From Planctomycetaceae bacterium (GTDB taxonomy: Bacteria > Planctomycetota > Planctomycetia > Pirellulales > Pirellulaceae), in assembly GCA_002726515.1 (NCBI GenBank), contig PBTE01000167.1, forward strand, positions 1 through 62,803: 62,803 bases of DNA, written 5' to 3'. The notes beneath the pieces were generated by a model. That model did not search any database and had not been told where the DNA came from. It saw only the letters and a list, made by a program, of their open reading frames with translations. The translations under genes and the position numbers were made by a program. Numbering within the stretch: the first letter of the stretch is position 1; each line of letters begins with the position of its first letter. Positions 25,864 to 35,298 of the stretch are shown here, in pieces.

Positions 25864-26829
25864 ATGCTCTATCCTCTGATTTTTCAGCCTGTTTTTCGGC
25901 GTTACCTATGGGGTGGCAGGCGTTTGGAATCTGTCCTGGGAAAAAAGATCGGAGAGGGAAATGATTACGCCGAAAGCTGGGAAATTGTTGACCGTGGAGC
26001 GGATCAAAGTGTTGTCTTGCATGGCAAATTGGCGGGCTCCACCTTGAATGACCTTGTCACGGAATACGCAGTAGAACTCTTTGGAAAACAACACCCTTGG
26101 AAACAATTTCCACTTTTATTCAAATTTCTCGATGCGAATCGTTCGCTTTCCGTTCAAGTTCACCCCGACGATGCCCAGGCGGCACGACTTGATCCACCCG
26201 ACTTGGGAAAAACTGAAGCGTGGTTCGTGTTGGAATCACAACCTGGCAGCAACGTGTATGCCGGTCTCCGGCCGGGAGTGGACCGGGAAATGCTCGCGCG
26301 GAAAATTGCGAATGGTGAAACGGAATCGTGCCTTCATCAGTTCCAGCCCCGGGTCGGAGACTGTATCTTCATTCCAGCGGGCACCGTCCATGCTCTGGGT
26401 GAGGGATTACTGGTTGCGGAAATCCAACAGGCCAGCGATACAACCTTTCGGCTCTACGACTGGGATCGCCGTGATGCCGATGGTCGATCAAGACAACTCC
26501 ATATTCAAGAATCTCTGGAAATCGCCGACTACGAATCAGGCCCCGTCGGTCCGCAAACTCCGCTCCCTACGGACAACGCGGCGCGAGTTCGGCTGGTGAC
26601 CTGTGATAAATTCGTACTTGAACGCTGGTCGTTGAGTGAATCAGGCACCATTCCCGCTGTCGACAGTTGTCACCTCCTGGCAATCCTATCCGGGAGCTTG
26701 GAAATTGAGCACGATTCAGTCCCGACCCCGCTGGGTGCCGGGCAAACCATGGTCATCCCGGCCAGTTGCGTCGGAACCCGTTTCACTCCCCTGCAACCCA
26801 CCGTTCTCCTCGATATCTGGCTGCCCTGA
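25864..26829 (+). CDS. manA: Mannose-6-phosphate isomerase, class I
   Basis: Interconverts mannose-6-phosphate and fructose-6-phosphate. 321 residues with the type I cupin fold. Zinc-site residues appear in SVQVHPDDAQA and later in GDCIFIPAGTVHALGEG, with ESWEIVDR near the N-terminus and the RLYDWDR block after it. The N-terminus YPLIFQPVFRRYLWGGRRL matches short-form ManA proteins. Start choice is weak: GTG 25849, ATG 25852 and ATG 25864 are in frame and none has a clear ribosome binding site; 25864 fits the family best. It could feed GDP-mannose or polysaccharide synthesis. Followed by a methyltransferase gene. Confidence 0.93.
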   Translation: MLYPLIFQPVFRRYLWGGRRLESVLGKKIGEGNDYAESWEIVDRGADQSVVLHGKLAGSTLNDLVTEYAVELFGKQHPWKQFPLLFKFLDANRSLSVQVHPDDAQAARLDPPDLGKTEAWFVLESQPGSNVYAGLRPGVDREMLARKIANGETESCLHQFQPRVGDCIFIPAGTVHALGEGLLVAEIQQASDTTFRLYDWDRRDADGRSRQLHIQESLEIADYESGPVGPQTPLPTDNAARVRLVTCDKFVLERWSLSESGTIPAVDSCHLLAILSGSLEIEHDSVPTPLGAGQTMVIPASCVGTRFTPLQPTVLLDIWLP

Positions 26830-26957
26830 GTCGGCAAATGTAAAGCTCGGAGTGTGCAGTCTCTGTCCCCTGCAGGAGACTCCTTGTCCACGCGCCAAGT
26901 TGATTCGCTACAATGGTGGCCACGTGCGCAGGTAAAAACACGCAAAGCGAGGCAGCC

Positions 26958-27545
26958 GTGAACGACCAAGACAGGCACCGTTGGAATCGCAAGTTTCTGC
27001 AAGGAGAACACGACTCAACCCAACCATCTTGTATTATTACGGGTATCGAACATTTCCTGCCCCGCCAGGGAAAAGCTCTGGATGTGGCTGGAGGTGCGGG
27101 ACGACACTCCTTATGGCTTGCCCGGCACGGACTCACGGTAACACTGGTAGATATTTCGGACGAGGCGCTGCGGATTTCCCAGACGCGAGCCAAATCACTG
27201 GGAATCCAATTGCAAACCGTCCACCTGGACCTGGAGCAAGAACCGTTTCCCCCTGGCCCTTGGGACCTGATCCTGGGTGTTCACTATCTGGATCGCACTT
27301 TGTTTCCCAGATTTACCGAGGCATTGGCACCTGGTGGACTGCTGGTTTTTTTACAGCCTACTCAGAGCAATTTGCAGCGACACCAGCGCCCGTCGGCACG
27401 TTTCTTACTGGAAGATGGCGAGCTGCCTACACTTCTGCCAGGTCTCAGGATGCTGCATTACGAAGAAGGTTGGCTCGCGGATGGCAGGCACGAAGCCCTG
27501 GTGGTGGCACAAGCTCCGTCCGAAACATCCCGCGGTTCACAGTGA
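26958..27545 (+). CDS. Class I SAM-dependent methyltransferase (TehB-like)
   Basis: 195 residues. The SAM-binding motif ALDVAGGAGRHSLWLARHG is followed by VTLVDISDEAL (acidic end of beta-2) and a WDLILGVHYLDRTLFP segment. The N-terminal WNRKF resembles TehB/thiopurine-type methyltransferases. Target unknown. The start is taken as GTG 26958 with GAGG a few bases upstream; the frame continues to 26913, but the added 15 residues are unlike the family. An SDR gene follows 40 bp later, so the two may share a transcript. Confidence 0.85.
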   Translation: MNDQDRHRWNRKFLQGEHDSTQPSCIITGIEHFLPRQGKALDVAGGAGRHSLWLARHGLTVTLVDISDEALRISQTRAKSLGIQLQTVHLDLEQEPFPPGPWDLILGVHYLDRTLFPRFTEALAPGGLLVFLQPTQSNLQRHQRPSARFLLEDGELPTLLPGLRMLHYEEGWLADGRHEALVVAQAPSETSRGSQ

Positions 27546-27585
27546 TTTTCATGGCCTAAGATTTGTTTTATATTGGCACACCTCT

Positions 27586-28299
27586 ATGGATCACGACTTC
27601 GTTGACAAAACTGTTCTGATCACTGGTGCTGCGGGCGACATCGGCCGCAGCCTGTGCCAACGTTTCTTGGCACTTCAAGCCAACGTCTATCAAACCGACA
27701 TCCGTGAAACCGCCGCGCCGAATTTTACTTCCGGAGATGTCTCGGATCCGGATTTTGTGAAAGCCTGGATCAACGGCATTCTCAGTCAGACGGATCGAAT
27801 TGACGTGCTCCTGAATGTCGCTGGCATCTGCCCCCGGACTCCGCTTGCCAATGTTGAAGCCGAAGAATGGGATCAGGTGCTACGCGTGAATTTGAGATCC
27901 ACTTTTTTACTTAGCCAGATGGCCATCGCATCGATGATCACCCAAAAGTCCGGAGCCATTGTTAATTTTGCCTCCCTGGCTGGACAGGTAGGGGGAATTG
28001 CCGTGGGGGCCCATTACAGCGCCAGCAAAGCGGCTATCGGGGCGCTGACGAAGAGCCTGGCCCGCACCGGTGCACCACATGGAGTGCGCGTCAATGCAGT
28101 TGCTCCGGGTATCATCGATACGTCAATGACAACCGATGCGGGCCCTGAAAAAGTCAACCAGCTCATCCAATCCATCCCTATGGCTCGCCTGGGTGGGATT
28201 GACGAGGTGGTACAACCGATCGTATTCCTTGCCTCCAGTCAGGCCTCTTACATAACGGGCACAACACTGGACATTAACGGCGGAATCTACATGAATTGA
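27586..28299 (+). CDS. Short-chain dehydrogenase/reductase
   Basis: 237-residue classical SDR. NAD(P) motif TGAAGDIGRSL, LLNVAGICPRTPL (the NAG-type structural motif), the catalytic Ser in VNFASLAG, and YSASKAAIGALTKSLA holding Tyr-x3-Lys; the end TTLDINGGIYMN is typical. Substrate is not predictable. It lies between a methyltransferase and a VOC-domain gene that starts five bases after its stop, so these two form a transcription unit. The start at 27586 gives a standard N-terminus; open frame upstream overlaps the methyltransferase. Confidence 0.92.
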   Translation: MDHDFVDKTVLITGAAGDIGRSLCQRFLALQANVYQTDIRETAAPNFTSGDVSDPDFVKAWINGILSQTDRIDVLLNVAGICPRTPLANVEAEEWDQVLRVNLRSTFLLSQMAIASMITQKSGAIVNFASLAGQVGGIAVGAHYSASKAAIGALTKSLARTGAPHGVRVNAVAPGIIDTSMTTDAGPEKVNQLIQSIPMARLGGIDEVVQPIVFLASSQASYITGTTLDINGGIYMN

Positions 28300-28304
28300 G
28301 TGCT

Positions 28305-28754
28305 ATGATCACAAAACTTGAACATATGGCGTTGAGTGTTTCCGACCTCCGGCAATCCATCAAGTTCTACACCGAAGTACTAGGCCTGGAACTTGTCAGA
28401 GAACTTGATTGTGGCCCGGAGACATCTTTAGGGACGGTCGTGGGCTTGCCAGGATGCCGGGCAAAGATCGCGCACCTCATGTGTGGTGAAACCATGTTGG
28501 AATTATTCGAGTACACGGATCCGCGCGGAGAGCCGGTACCTGGTGAACGGCGTCAGGCAGATCATGGGTTCATTCACATCGGATTTCAGTCGAACGACGT
28601 CCGTGGCGATTATCAGAGACTCGTCCAGCAAGGAGTTCAGTTTTTCTCCGAGCCAATTGAATTTCGACCCGCGGTGTGGATCGTCTACTTTCGTGGCCCC
28701 GACGGTGAAGTGGGTGAATTGCGCGAGACGCCGGGAGGAAAAACCAGCTCTTGA
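28305..28754 (+). CDS. VOC (glyoxalase/epimerase) family protein
   Basis: A 149-residue vicinal-oxygen-chelate protein with two beta-alpha-beta3 modules. Probable metal ligands are His in LEHMALSV, Glu in MLELFEY, His in GFIHIGFQ and Glu in EVGELRE. The layout is that of lactoylglutathione lyases, methylmalonyl-CoA epimerases and ring-cleavage relatives. It is tightly linked to the SDR upstream (5-bp gap), suggesting a shared small-molecule pathway. Start ATG 28305. Confidence 0.88.
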   Translation: MITKLEHMALSVSDLRQSIKFYTEVLGLELVRELDCGPETSLGTVVGLPGCRAKIAHLMCGETMLELFEYTDPRGEPVPGERRQADHGFIHIGFQSNDVRGDYQRLVQQGVQFFSEPIEFRPAVWIVYFRGPDGEVGELRETPGGKTSS

Positions 28755-28930
28755 AAAAATTCGTTATTTCCGGAGATCCAGGCAATCCCGTCGATCTTTC
28801 TCTGCCGGAGAGCTAAGCCATGGCCCGGAAATTGTCTTGGCGACACTGGCATCACCACGCATCTCCAGATGAACCGGCCTGACTTTGGCCATAGACTCCT
28901 TGGTTGTCTTTTCAGAAAGCGAGTTCGCGT

Positions 28931-30286
28931 ATGACATTGACACGTTCCCACACATTGAAACGTCAACAGTGCCTCATCCTATTGGTTCTCGTGTTCCAGG
29001 GCATATTCGCCTCTCACCATACAGCTTCCGGTGACGAGTCCGTGCCGACAGATCCCCGTCTTCGCTGGTGGAAGGGCAATATCCACACACACTCTTTCTG
29101 GAGTGACGGCAACGATTTTCCGGAAATGATTGCCGAGTGGTATCGAACCCGTGATTACAACTTTCTGGCGATCTCGGATCACAACGTGTTGAGTGAGGGT
29201 GAGCGTTGGATGAAATTGGAAGAAATTCTCAATCGTGGCGACCAGGACACTCTGCGGAAATACCGTAGCCGATTCGGGGGTGGTTGGGTGGAAACCCGTG
29301 GAACTCCCGAGTCTCCCGAATTCGAAGTTCGTCTCAAGCCGCTAAATGAGTTCCGGGCTCTGATCGAAGAGCGGGGCAAGTTTATCCTCGTCCAGGGAGA
29401 AGAAATCACCGATCGGATACTAGGCAAACCGGTCCATTTAAACGCAACCAATCTCAAGGAAGTAATCCAACCGCTGGGTGGTAGCAGTATTCGCGAAGGC
29501 GTTATCAATAATTTGCGCGCTGTCGAAGATCAAGCCAGACGTACGGGACGCGAGGTTCTGGTGCATCTCAATCACCCCAGCTTTTATTACACGTTTACCG
29601 CAGAAGATCTGGCAGCGGTCCTGGCGGAACGTTTCTTCGAGGTCTTCAATGGTCACCCGAGCGTGAACAACAGAGGAGATGAACATCACCCGTCCATTGA
29701 TCGACTGTGGGATATTGCCAATACGATTCGTTTGGATACTTTACGTTCCCCACCCCTTTATGGAGTAGCGACCGACGATAGTCATGAGTACCACGGTCGA
29801 CCCGGAAGTCGACCCGGACGAGGCTGGATCATGGTACAATCCCGCTACCTGACTCCCGAACACCTGATTCGTGCCATCAAAGCCGGTAACTTTTACGCCT
29901 CCAGCGGAGTGACGCTGAGCAAAATCCACTTCGACACTGAACGGGGAACTTTCCATGTTCATGTCTCGCCCGTCCAGGACGTGGACTACACCATCCAGTT
30001 TATCGGAACACTGAATGATTACGATCGGACGTCATCGCCACGTCTTGACCGGGAAGGAAAGGAAATTTCGACAACACGAGTTTATTCCGAAGACGTGGGC
30101 CGCGTCTTGCAAAGTACCCGCGGCATTCAGGCCAGTTACAAGTTGACGGGAAAAGAATTCTATGTGCGCGCCGTGGTCACTTCGAACCGGCCTCCTGAGG
30201 ATCCAAGCTTCGATGGGCAACTTGAGCAGGCCTGGACGCAGCCGGTCGGCTGGAAGAGGGTACTGGCTCCTCCCCCGGCAGATTAA
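28931..30286 (+). CDS. Exported PHP-domain (CehA/McbA-like) metallohydrolase
   Basis: 451 residues with an N-terminal signal sequence (KRQQCLILLVLVFQG) and then a polymerase-histidinol-phosphatase fold: GNIHTHSFWSDGND, FLAISDHNVLSEGER, VQGEEITDR, LVHLNHPSFYY and the late GVATDDSHEYHG give the usual set of metal His/Asp residues. The C-terminal ~120 residues are beta-rich. Related secreted proteins include carbaryl hydrolase CehA and various phosphoesterases; the natural substrate is unknown. The start at 28931 is chosen because it sits just before the signal sequence. Converges on nadK. Confidence 0.87.
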   Translation: MTLTRSHTLKRQQCLILLVLVFQGIFASHHTASGDESVPTDPRLRWWKGNIHTHSFWSDGNDFPEMIAEWYRTRDYNFLAISDHNVLSEGERWMKLEEILNRGDQDTLRKYRSRFGGGWVETRGTPESPEFEVRLKPLNEFRALIEERGKFILVQGEEITDRILGKPVHLNATNLKEVIQPLGGSSIREGVINNLRAVEDQARRTGREVLVHLNHPSFYYTFTAEDLAAVLAERFFEVFNGHPSVNNRGDEHHPSIDRLWDIANTIRLDTLRSPPLYGVATDDSHEYHGRPGSRPGRGWIMVQSRYLTPEHLIRAIKAGNFYASSGVTLSKIHFDTERGTFHVHVSPVQDVDYTIQFIGTLNDYDRTSSPRLDREGKEISTTRVYSEDVGRVLQSTRGIQASYKLTGKEFYVRAVVTSNRPPEDPSFDGQLEQAWTQPVGWKRVLAPPPAD

Positions 30287-30320
30287 GTGCATCGGACAAC
30301 GCCTGATGGCGTCAAGAAGC

Positions 30321-30341
30321 TGATGGGCGGCCTCATTTTTT
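30321..30341 (+). terminator. Possible terminator after the PHP hydrolase gene
   Basis: TGA-T-GG pairs with CC-TCA (one bulge) around GCGG, followed by TTTTTT at 30336-30341. It lies 35 bp past the stop in the right orientation. The stem is short. Confidence 0.35.
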
Positions 30342-30400
30342 AACAGATGAGCGAACAGACAAACCCCGGGAAAGGATCGTCCTTCCTGCCTGAACATATT

Positions 30401-31159
30401 TCATTCGGCAAATTGCTCACTGAAAATCCGTTCTTCAAGTGAGCGGTCTGGATCGAAGAGTATGGTCGAGGGTTCCGACTGGTCCTGCTTAATCGTGACG
30501 GAAACCAAGTCGCGCACCTCGAAGAAGTCTGCCGCAGCACCAACCGGACGCTTTTCGGGATCCAGGTTCACGAAGCTGACTTCAGCCGTGCAGGGAACTA
30601 AAGCGCCGTGCCATCGACGGGGACGGAAGGCACTGATCGGGGTCAACGCCAGCAGGTTCGATCCCAAGGGGATGATCGGTCCACGCGCAGACAAATTGTA
30701 AGCCGTACTACCCATCGGAGTGGAAAGCAGAAGTCCGTCACAGATAAGGTTGCCGATCCGCTCGATACCATTCACTTCGATACGTAAATTCGCAGTCTGA
30801 TGGCTGTAGCGGAAAACCGACACTTCGTTAAACGCGATAGATTCACAAGTTTGACCATTCCGGGATTCTGCCATCATGCGTAATGGATAAACCACCTCGC
30901 GTTTGGCTTCGTTGACACGACGCTCGATATCTTCATCGCTGAACTCGTTCATCAAGAAACCGACGGTACCCCGATTCATGCCATACAGGGGCTTTTCCAA
31001 CTCCCTGTATTCATGCAACAAATGCAGCAACAAACCATCCCCGCCCAAAACGATGATAACGTCAGCCCTTTCAACTTCAACAAAATCATATCGCTTCTGC
31101 AGACCGGCGAAGCTCTCTTGGGCTTGACCTGAACTGGATGCCACACAGGCAATTTTCAT
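30401..31159 (-). CDS. nadK: NAD kinase
   Basis: Phosphorylates NAD to NADP. 252 residues, somewhat short against ~290, from a compact N-terminus. Signature GGDGLLLHLLHEY at ~39, MNRGTVGFLMNEF, the conserved FNEVSVFR, and CDGLLLSTPMGSTAYNLSARGP with the catalytic and substrate-binding residues; the LALTPISAF block follows. It stands alone between two minus-strand genes and carries no fused domain. Start ATG 31159. Confidence 0.95.
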   Translation of the reverse strand: MKIACVASSSGQAQESFAGLQKRYDFVEVERADVIIVLGGDGLLLHLLHEYRELEKPLYGMNRGTVGFLMNEFSDEDIERRVNEAKREVVYPLRMMAESRNGQTCESIAFNEVSVFRYSHQTANLRIEVNGIERIGNLICDGLLLSTPMGSTAYNLSARGPIIPLGSNLLALTPISAFRPRRWHGALVPCTAEVSFVNLDPEKRPVGAAADFFEVRDLVSVTIKQDQSEPSTILFDPDRSLEERIFSEQFAE

Positions 31160-31434
31160 AGCGTCTCGCTTCTTCGAAGACGGTTGTCGGAAAACGAACG
31201 ATTACAAAAAGAACGTGGGGATCCACACTTCACGTTTCATTCTTCTATCGTTCAGCCTTCTGTCAACCTCGGAAAGACAGAAACCACCTGAACAAAACAG
31301 GCCTCCTGTCCAATTTATACCGGTTGGACAACTGGCATTGATGACAATGACTGGAAGCGAGCGAACCGGTAAGACGGCTTCGACTCCGTCTCGACAACGA
31401 GTTCGTGTGGATGATTTCAACACGCACCGAATGG

Positions 31435-32517
31435 CTAAAATCGATTGATTCTTTCCTCACCTCCAGTTCCCGGTGGAGGTGGTAATACAAGTTGGCGTTC
31501 TGCCTGCGAGGACTGGAGTACTGCATACTCCTGGAGTAACTGGTGAGTCGTCGCCAGTTCTGGATGACTGGTCAGAACGGCGTACCGTGGATCGGACCTC
31601 ACCACTGCATAGTTCTGTATCGTTTGCTGCAGTGCACGAATATCGGTTACCTCTTCCGAGTTCAGCACCTCCGACGGTGGAGACAAATAGACCGTCCAAC
31701 GATCGTCCAGCAAACTCGATAGTTGCTGCCAGGAAACCAGCACCTGGCGGCGGATCGACAAGGCCCGCTGGACCTTCTGCTGCGAATCGAGCTGAGTTTG
31801 AGCTTGCCACCCCGAATCGGGCATGATCGTAGTCATTGCGTTTGTGGTTCTTGAATATTGCCTGAGTCGGTCAATCAACTGAATGGTGGAAACAGGCACC
31901 ACCGCGGGGCCCGATGACTGCCCCGGGCCACGGTAATATTCCGCAGTTGCCAGCTGGTCGACCCGCAATACGGAACCGTCAAGTGAAACCCCTGCGAACA
32001 AACCGCGGCTACGAGAATATGAAAAAATACCGGCGTTTAATCGCGGATCGGTGGCCGCGGCCGCCTGACGACCCACCGGGCCGGCCGCGGCCGCCACGTC
32101 GACTCCGATCGTTATCTTTCCGTTCATCAATCCGTCAATGCTTTTGCGGTTCTTGAAAACCAGAATGACGTCAGTCGATTGGATCCCCACTTGCCATCCG
32201 ACACTTCCACCGGTCAATGATACAAATTGCGGGGCTTGCCAGTTCGCCAGTTCATCTCGAATCAACACGACTCCTTTTCCATACCGAACACCAACCACAA
32301 ACCCGCCTTTGACTACACCCGGAACGATGGCGATGCCTTGCGCGTCCTGCAACAACGCCTGGGGAATCTGCCTGGTAGGAAGCGCCATGATTTCGTCGAG
32401 TACACCGGTCGCCCTGTTGACGACAGCATCTTCACGAGTCTGCGCTGAAACAGGATACGACGGTATTACAATGAATATCCAACACAGCAGCAGTAACAAT
32501 CGTGTTCGCGGGACCAT
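31435..32517 (-). CDS. Exported SYLF (Ysc84-like) domain protein
   Basis: 360 residues. Signal sequence at ~1-25 (LLLLLCWIFIVIPSY, then VSAQ). A SYLF domain occupies ~30-220: the GIAIVPGVVKGGFVVGVRYGKG segment, GGSVGWQVGIQSTDVILVF, and the closing SYSRSRGLFAGVSLDGS. SYLF domains bind phosphoinositides in eukaryotes; bacterial exported members are of unknown role, probably envelope-associated. The last ~130 residues form a Gln-rich helical extension not part of the domain. Start 32517 with GGGAG upstream; a 30-codon extension of the frame is dismissed. Confidence 0.88.
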   Translation of the reverse strand: MVPRTRLLLLLCWIFIVIPSYPVSAQTREDAVVNRATGVLDEIMALPTRQIPQALLQDAQGIAIVPGVVKGGFVVGVRYGKGVVLIRDELANWQAPQFVSLTGGSVGWQVGIQSTDVILVFKNRKSIDGLMNGKITIGVDVAAAAGPVGRQAAAATDPRLNAGIFSYSRSRGLFAGVSLDGSVLRVDQLATAEYYRGPGQSSGPAVVPVSTIQLIDRLRQYSRTTNAMTTIMPDSGWQAQTQLDSQQKVQRALSIRRQVLVSWQQLSSLLDDRWTVYLSPPSEVLNSEEVTDIRALQQTIQNYAVVRSDPRYAVLTSHPELATTHQLLQEYAVLQSSQAERQLVLPPPPGTGGEERINRF

Positions 32518-32968
32518 CACGGAACTCCCTCGTAAAATGGGCCGTAGACGAGAAGCTGGCAAGCAGGTGCGAGTGCTGCGTGCCATCTCGGTAACTGCAG
32601 GAGTCATCGTTAGATTGCGGCGAGAATTTTAGGCAGAACTCCCACCTTCGGCAATGGCGATGAAGGAAACTTGCAGAAACGGACAGACGACAGGCCGGTA
32701 AACTGTGATGAAACCACCTCGACCAAAAAAGAAAACGGAAGACCTCTGCAGAAATATCTGTTCCATCCACGAAACGAACGGACCAAGGCCTTGAGCAACA
32801 ATCACAAGACCAGCACCGGGCACTTGCTAGCACTCCGGGATAAGGTCTCCAATCCGATCGTTGCAGTGACTGGTAACCTGTTGAACTTTGCGTGCGATGC
32901 TCCGGTCCTTCAACTGTTACACCCGGGGAACAAGACCGTTGGTGGATGTACATTTATCAGAGTGCAAA
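32518..32968. other. Intergenic, no gene seen
   Basis: 451 bp between the MFS gene (upstream, minus) and the SYLF gene. Open frames on both strands lack ribosome binding sites and family features. Confidence 0.5.
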
Positions 32969-34321
32969 TCACTCCAATTCGTCAGGCACATCCGAGACGG
33001 CCTGGTGCCGGGGCTCTCGCAAACCGAATGTGAGTGTCCAGCCCAGGAATACCAAAGCTGAGATCGTCAAGAAAACCACTTCCAACCCGAGCCAATCAAT
33101 GACGTATCCTGCGAAGGGAGAGAAAAATATGGGGGCTGCAATGCAGAGGCCCAGAGTACTGAGATACCGTGGGTGGTTCGTGGGATCGGCAAGTTCCAGC
33201 GTGTAATTCTGCAAAACCCTGAACACAATGGGGGTCAATCCGACCAACACAAAGACCAAGCAATAAAAACGGATAGCAACCTGTCCCCAATGTAAAAGCG
33301 CAATTGCTACAGCCGGGGCTACGGCGACCCCCAATAAAACGACTTTCAGAGCTGGTCGATTTCCATACCGGTCAGCAATTGCACCCACCGGAATGCTAAA
33401 GAGTCCTGTACCGATATTCTGAATAATCACCCACCACATCAGATTCGGTGTTTCCAATTCCATCCTCTGCAATCCAAGGTGCTGGTAGTGCGGAAACAAC
33501 ATCAGGGACGTTCCGAACAAACCCGCCACCAGTGCCAACCGACGGAAGCTCGAGTCATCCGCAATCACGCGATATGCATCCGCAAAATAGAAGATTGCGT
33601 GTTTGGCCGCAGCCTGCTGGAAGGAATCCCGACCTTCCCGTAGAAAAAGTACCGTCAGTGCAGCCGTTGCAAACAAGATCCCGGAAAAACCAAAGATCAA
33701 ATCGAACCGCGTGCTGTGATCGTTAATCCAGCGAGACAACAGAAACCACGCACATCCGACCGCCGTCACGGCACCGATCGTGTTGGCCACCAGCAAAAGT
33801 CTGCCGCGACGTGTTGCTTCGACCAGTTTTCCCTGCAGTGTCGTTAACGCCAGCTGATTCACGCCAACACAAATAAAGAAAGCGGAATAAATTCCGAGAA
33901 ACATCAAGGTTGCCGTCGCAGCATATTGCTCTGCGAATCCCGACACGAAAATCCCTGCCAACAACAAAAAACAAACCGACATCAGTCCCGTAGTGACCAA
34001 CACAGCAAACTTTTTTTGTGGTAACAGCTTGACACGACGGGCAAGGAGCAGTGGCGGTACACTGTGGCCGAAACGATTCAACATTGGCAGGCACCCTCTG
34101 ACCCAGCCGGCCCCGGAGATCGTGTCGACGACCGCGGGCATGATGATACTTTCCGTTTTGAAAATCCAACCTGTCCTCATCACAATCTGATAGATCGCGA
34201 GCACCGAAAAATTTACAGAGCTCCAGGACCGTCCCAGGTAAGAATCGGGACCAGATGTTTCGGAAGAGGACGTGAAATTGGAAGATTCCAATTCGGAGGA
34301 AGGAGAAATCAAGGAGGGCAT
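32969..34321 (-). CDS. Major facilitator superfamily transporter
   Basis: 450 residues with about 10-12 hydrophobic segments and the MFS inter-domain pattern; an IADRYGNRPAL motif (loop 8-9 version of the D-R-x-G signature) is clear. The N-terminal ~35 residues are Ser/Glu-rich and hydrophilic, so translation may start later. A loop with MLNRFGHSVPPLLLARRVKLLPQKK sits after the first hydrophobic part. Substrate unknown. Resembles planctomycete transporters annotated as generic MFS. Monocistronic as far as can be seen. Confidence 0.85.
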   Translation of the reverse strand: MPSLISPSSELESSNFTSSSETSGPDSYLGRSWSSVNFSVLAIYQIVMRTGWIFKTESIIMPAVVDTISGAGWVRGCLPMLNRFGHSVPPLLLARRVKLLPQKKFAVLVTTGLMSVCFLLLAGIFVSGFAEQYAATATLMFLGIYSAFFICVGVNQLALTTLQGKLVEATRRGRLLLVANTIGAVTAVGCAWFLLSRWINDHSTRFDLIFGFSGILFATAALTVLFLREGRDSFQQAAAKHAIFYFADAYRVIADDSSFRRLALVAGLFGTSLMLFPHYQHLGLQRMELETPNLMWWVIIQNIGTGLFSIPVGAIADRYGNRPALKVVLLGVAVAPAVAIALLHWGQVAIRFYCLVFVLVGLTPIVFRVLQNYTLELADPTNHPRYLSTLGLCIAAPIFFSPFAGYVIDWLGLEVVFLTISALVFLGWTLTFGLREPRHQAVSDVPDELE

Positions 34322-34686
34322 CGAACCAGTATAGATGCGCGGCTAAATCCTTTCGAGCCACTATTCTAAGAATTGACTGAATATCCCTCGAAAGCCGCAA
34401 GATTTAGAACAGTACTTGTTCATCATCCTCGAAAGATGCCTTCGTGTATGGAGCACAAACCCCCTTCTTCTGGAAGCATCCTGGTGCGTCGTCTAGTGAA
34501 AATCGTCAACGGGTGCCGACGAGCCGGGTTGGGAAATCAGGTGGGACCTGAATGTCCCATGGCCAAAACCGGGGACGGGTCTTCCGCACCTGCCTCTCAC
34601 GTGCCAGGAATCTGCGCAGAAGATGCAGGCCCGGGCCGCGTTACAACAGGACCGTCGCTGGAACGCCAGGCCTGCCACTGAACCTG
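34322..34686. other. Intergenic, no gene seen
   Basis: 365 bp between the MoaB-like gene and the MFS gene. A small hairpin-capable GGGAC...GTCCC occurs near 34543-34558. No coding frame is supported. Confidence 0.5.
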
Positions 34687-35190
34687 TCAGCGCTTTGCTT
34701 CTCCTACCAGGTGGGGCAATTCCGGCAGTATTAGTTTTTCCATAGCCAAACGCACGGCAGCGGGAGAACCCGGCATCGTCAACAACACCTTGTTTCCCAG
34801 CAGGCCACCCGTCGCGCGACTCAGCATGGCAGCGGCTCCAATTTCCTGATAACTCAACCAGCGAAACAATTCGCCGTAGCCAGGCAGTGTTTTGGTAAGC
34901 ATCTCCGTCACCGTTTCAAATGTCTGATCGCGCCGGGTGATCCCCGTGCCACCGGTCATCAAGATCGCATCGACACTCTCGCGCTGCGTGAGCTGGTTCA
35001 GTAACACGCGGATTCGCTGTGGATCGTCCGGCACAATTTCTCGGTCCAGCACGACATGTTCCGCTTGCGCCAACCACTGCAGTACTGTTTCTCCTCCGGT
35101 ATCGTTCTCCAATGTGCGCGTGTCGCTCACCGTGATCAGGACACATCGGATGTGCTGAGGAGCTGATGATTTGTGTTCTTGAAGGCCCAT
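34687..35190 (-). CDS. moaB: MoaB/Mog family molybdopterin adenylyltransferase-like protein
   Basis: 167 residues of the MoaB/MogA fold, which adenylates molybdopterin before metal insertion. Landmarks are CVLITVSDTRTLENDTGG, ILMTGGTGITRRDQT (nucleotide-binding loop) and TMPGSPAAVRLAMEKLI near the C-terminus. Length and motifs place it with short MoaB proteins. The start at 35190 has GGAGG about 11 bases upstream; an ATG at 35211 is also in frame. No other cofactor gene is adjacent. Confidence 0.92.
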   Translation of the reverse strand: MGLQEHKSSAPQHIRCVLITVSDTRTLENDTGGETVLQWLAQAEHVVLDREIVPDDPQRIRVLLNQLTQRESVDAILMTGGTGITRRDQTFETVTEMLTKTLPGYGELFRWLSYQEIGAAAMLSRATGGLLGNKVLLTMPGSPAAVRLAMEKLILPELPHLVGEAKR

Positions 35191-35298
35191 GGTCAGTTTA
35201 ATCCTCCGCATCTTCCCCGGACTGCAACAACCCGGTTGGCTTCTTCCATCGTGTTGACATCCCCGAGACCATGCATCAAAGCATCTGTAAAAAGGGCG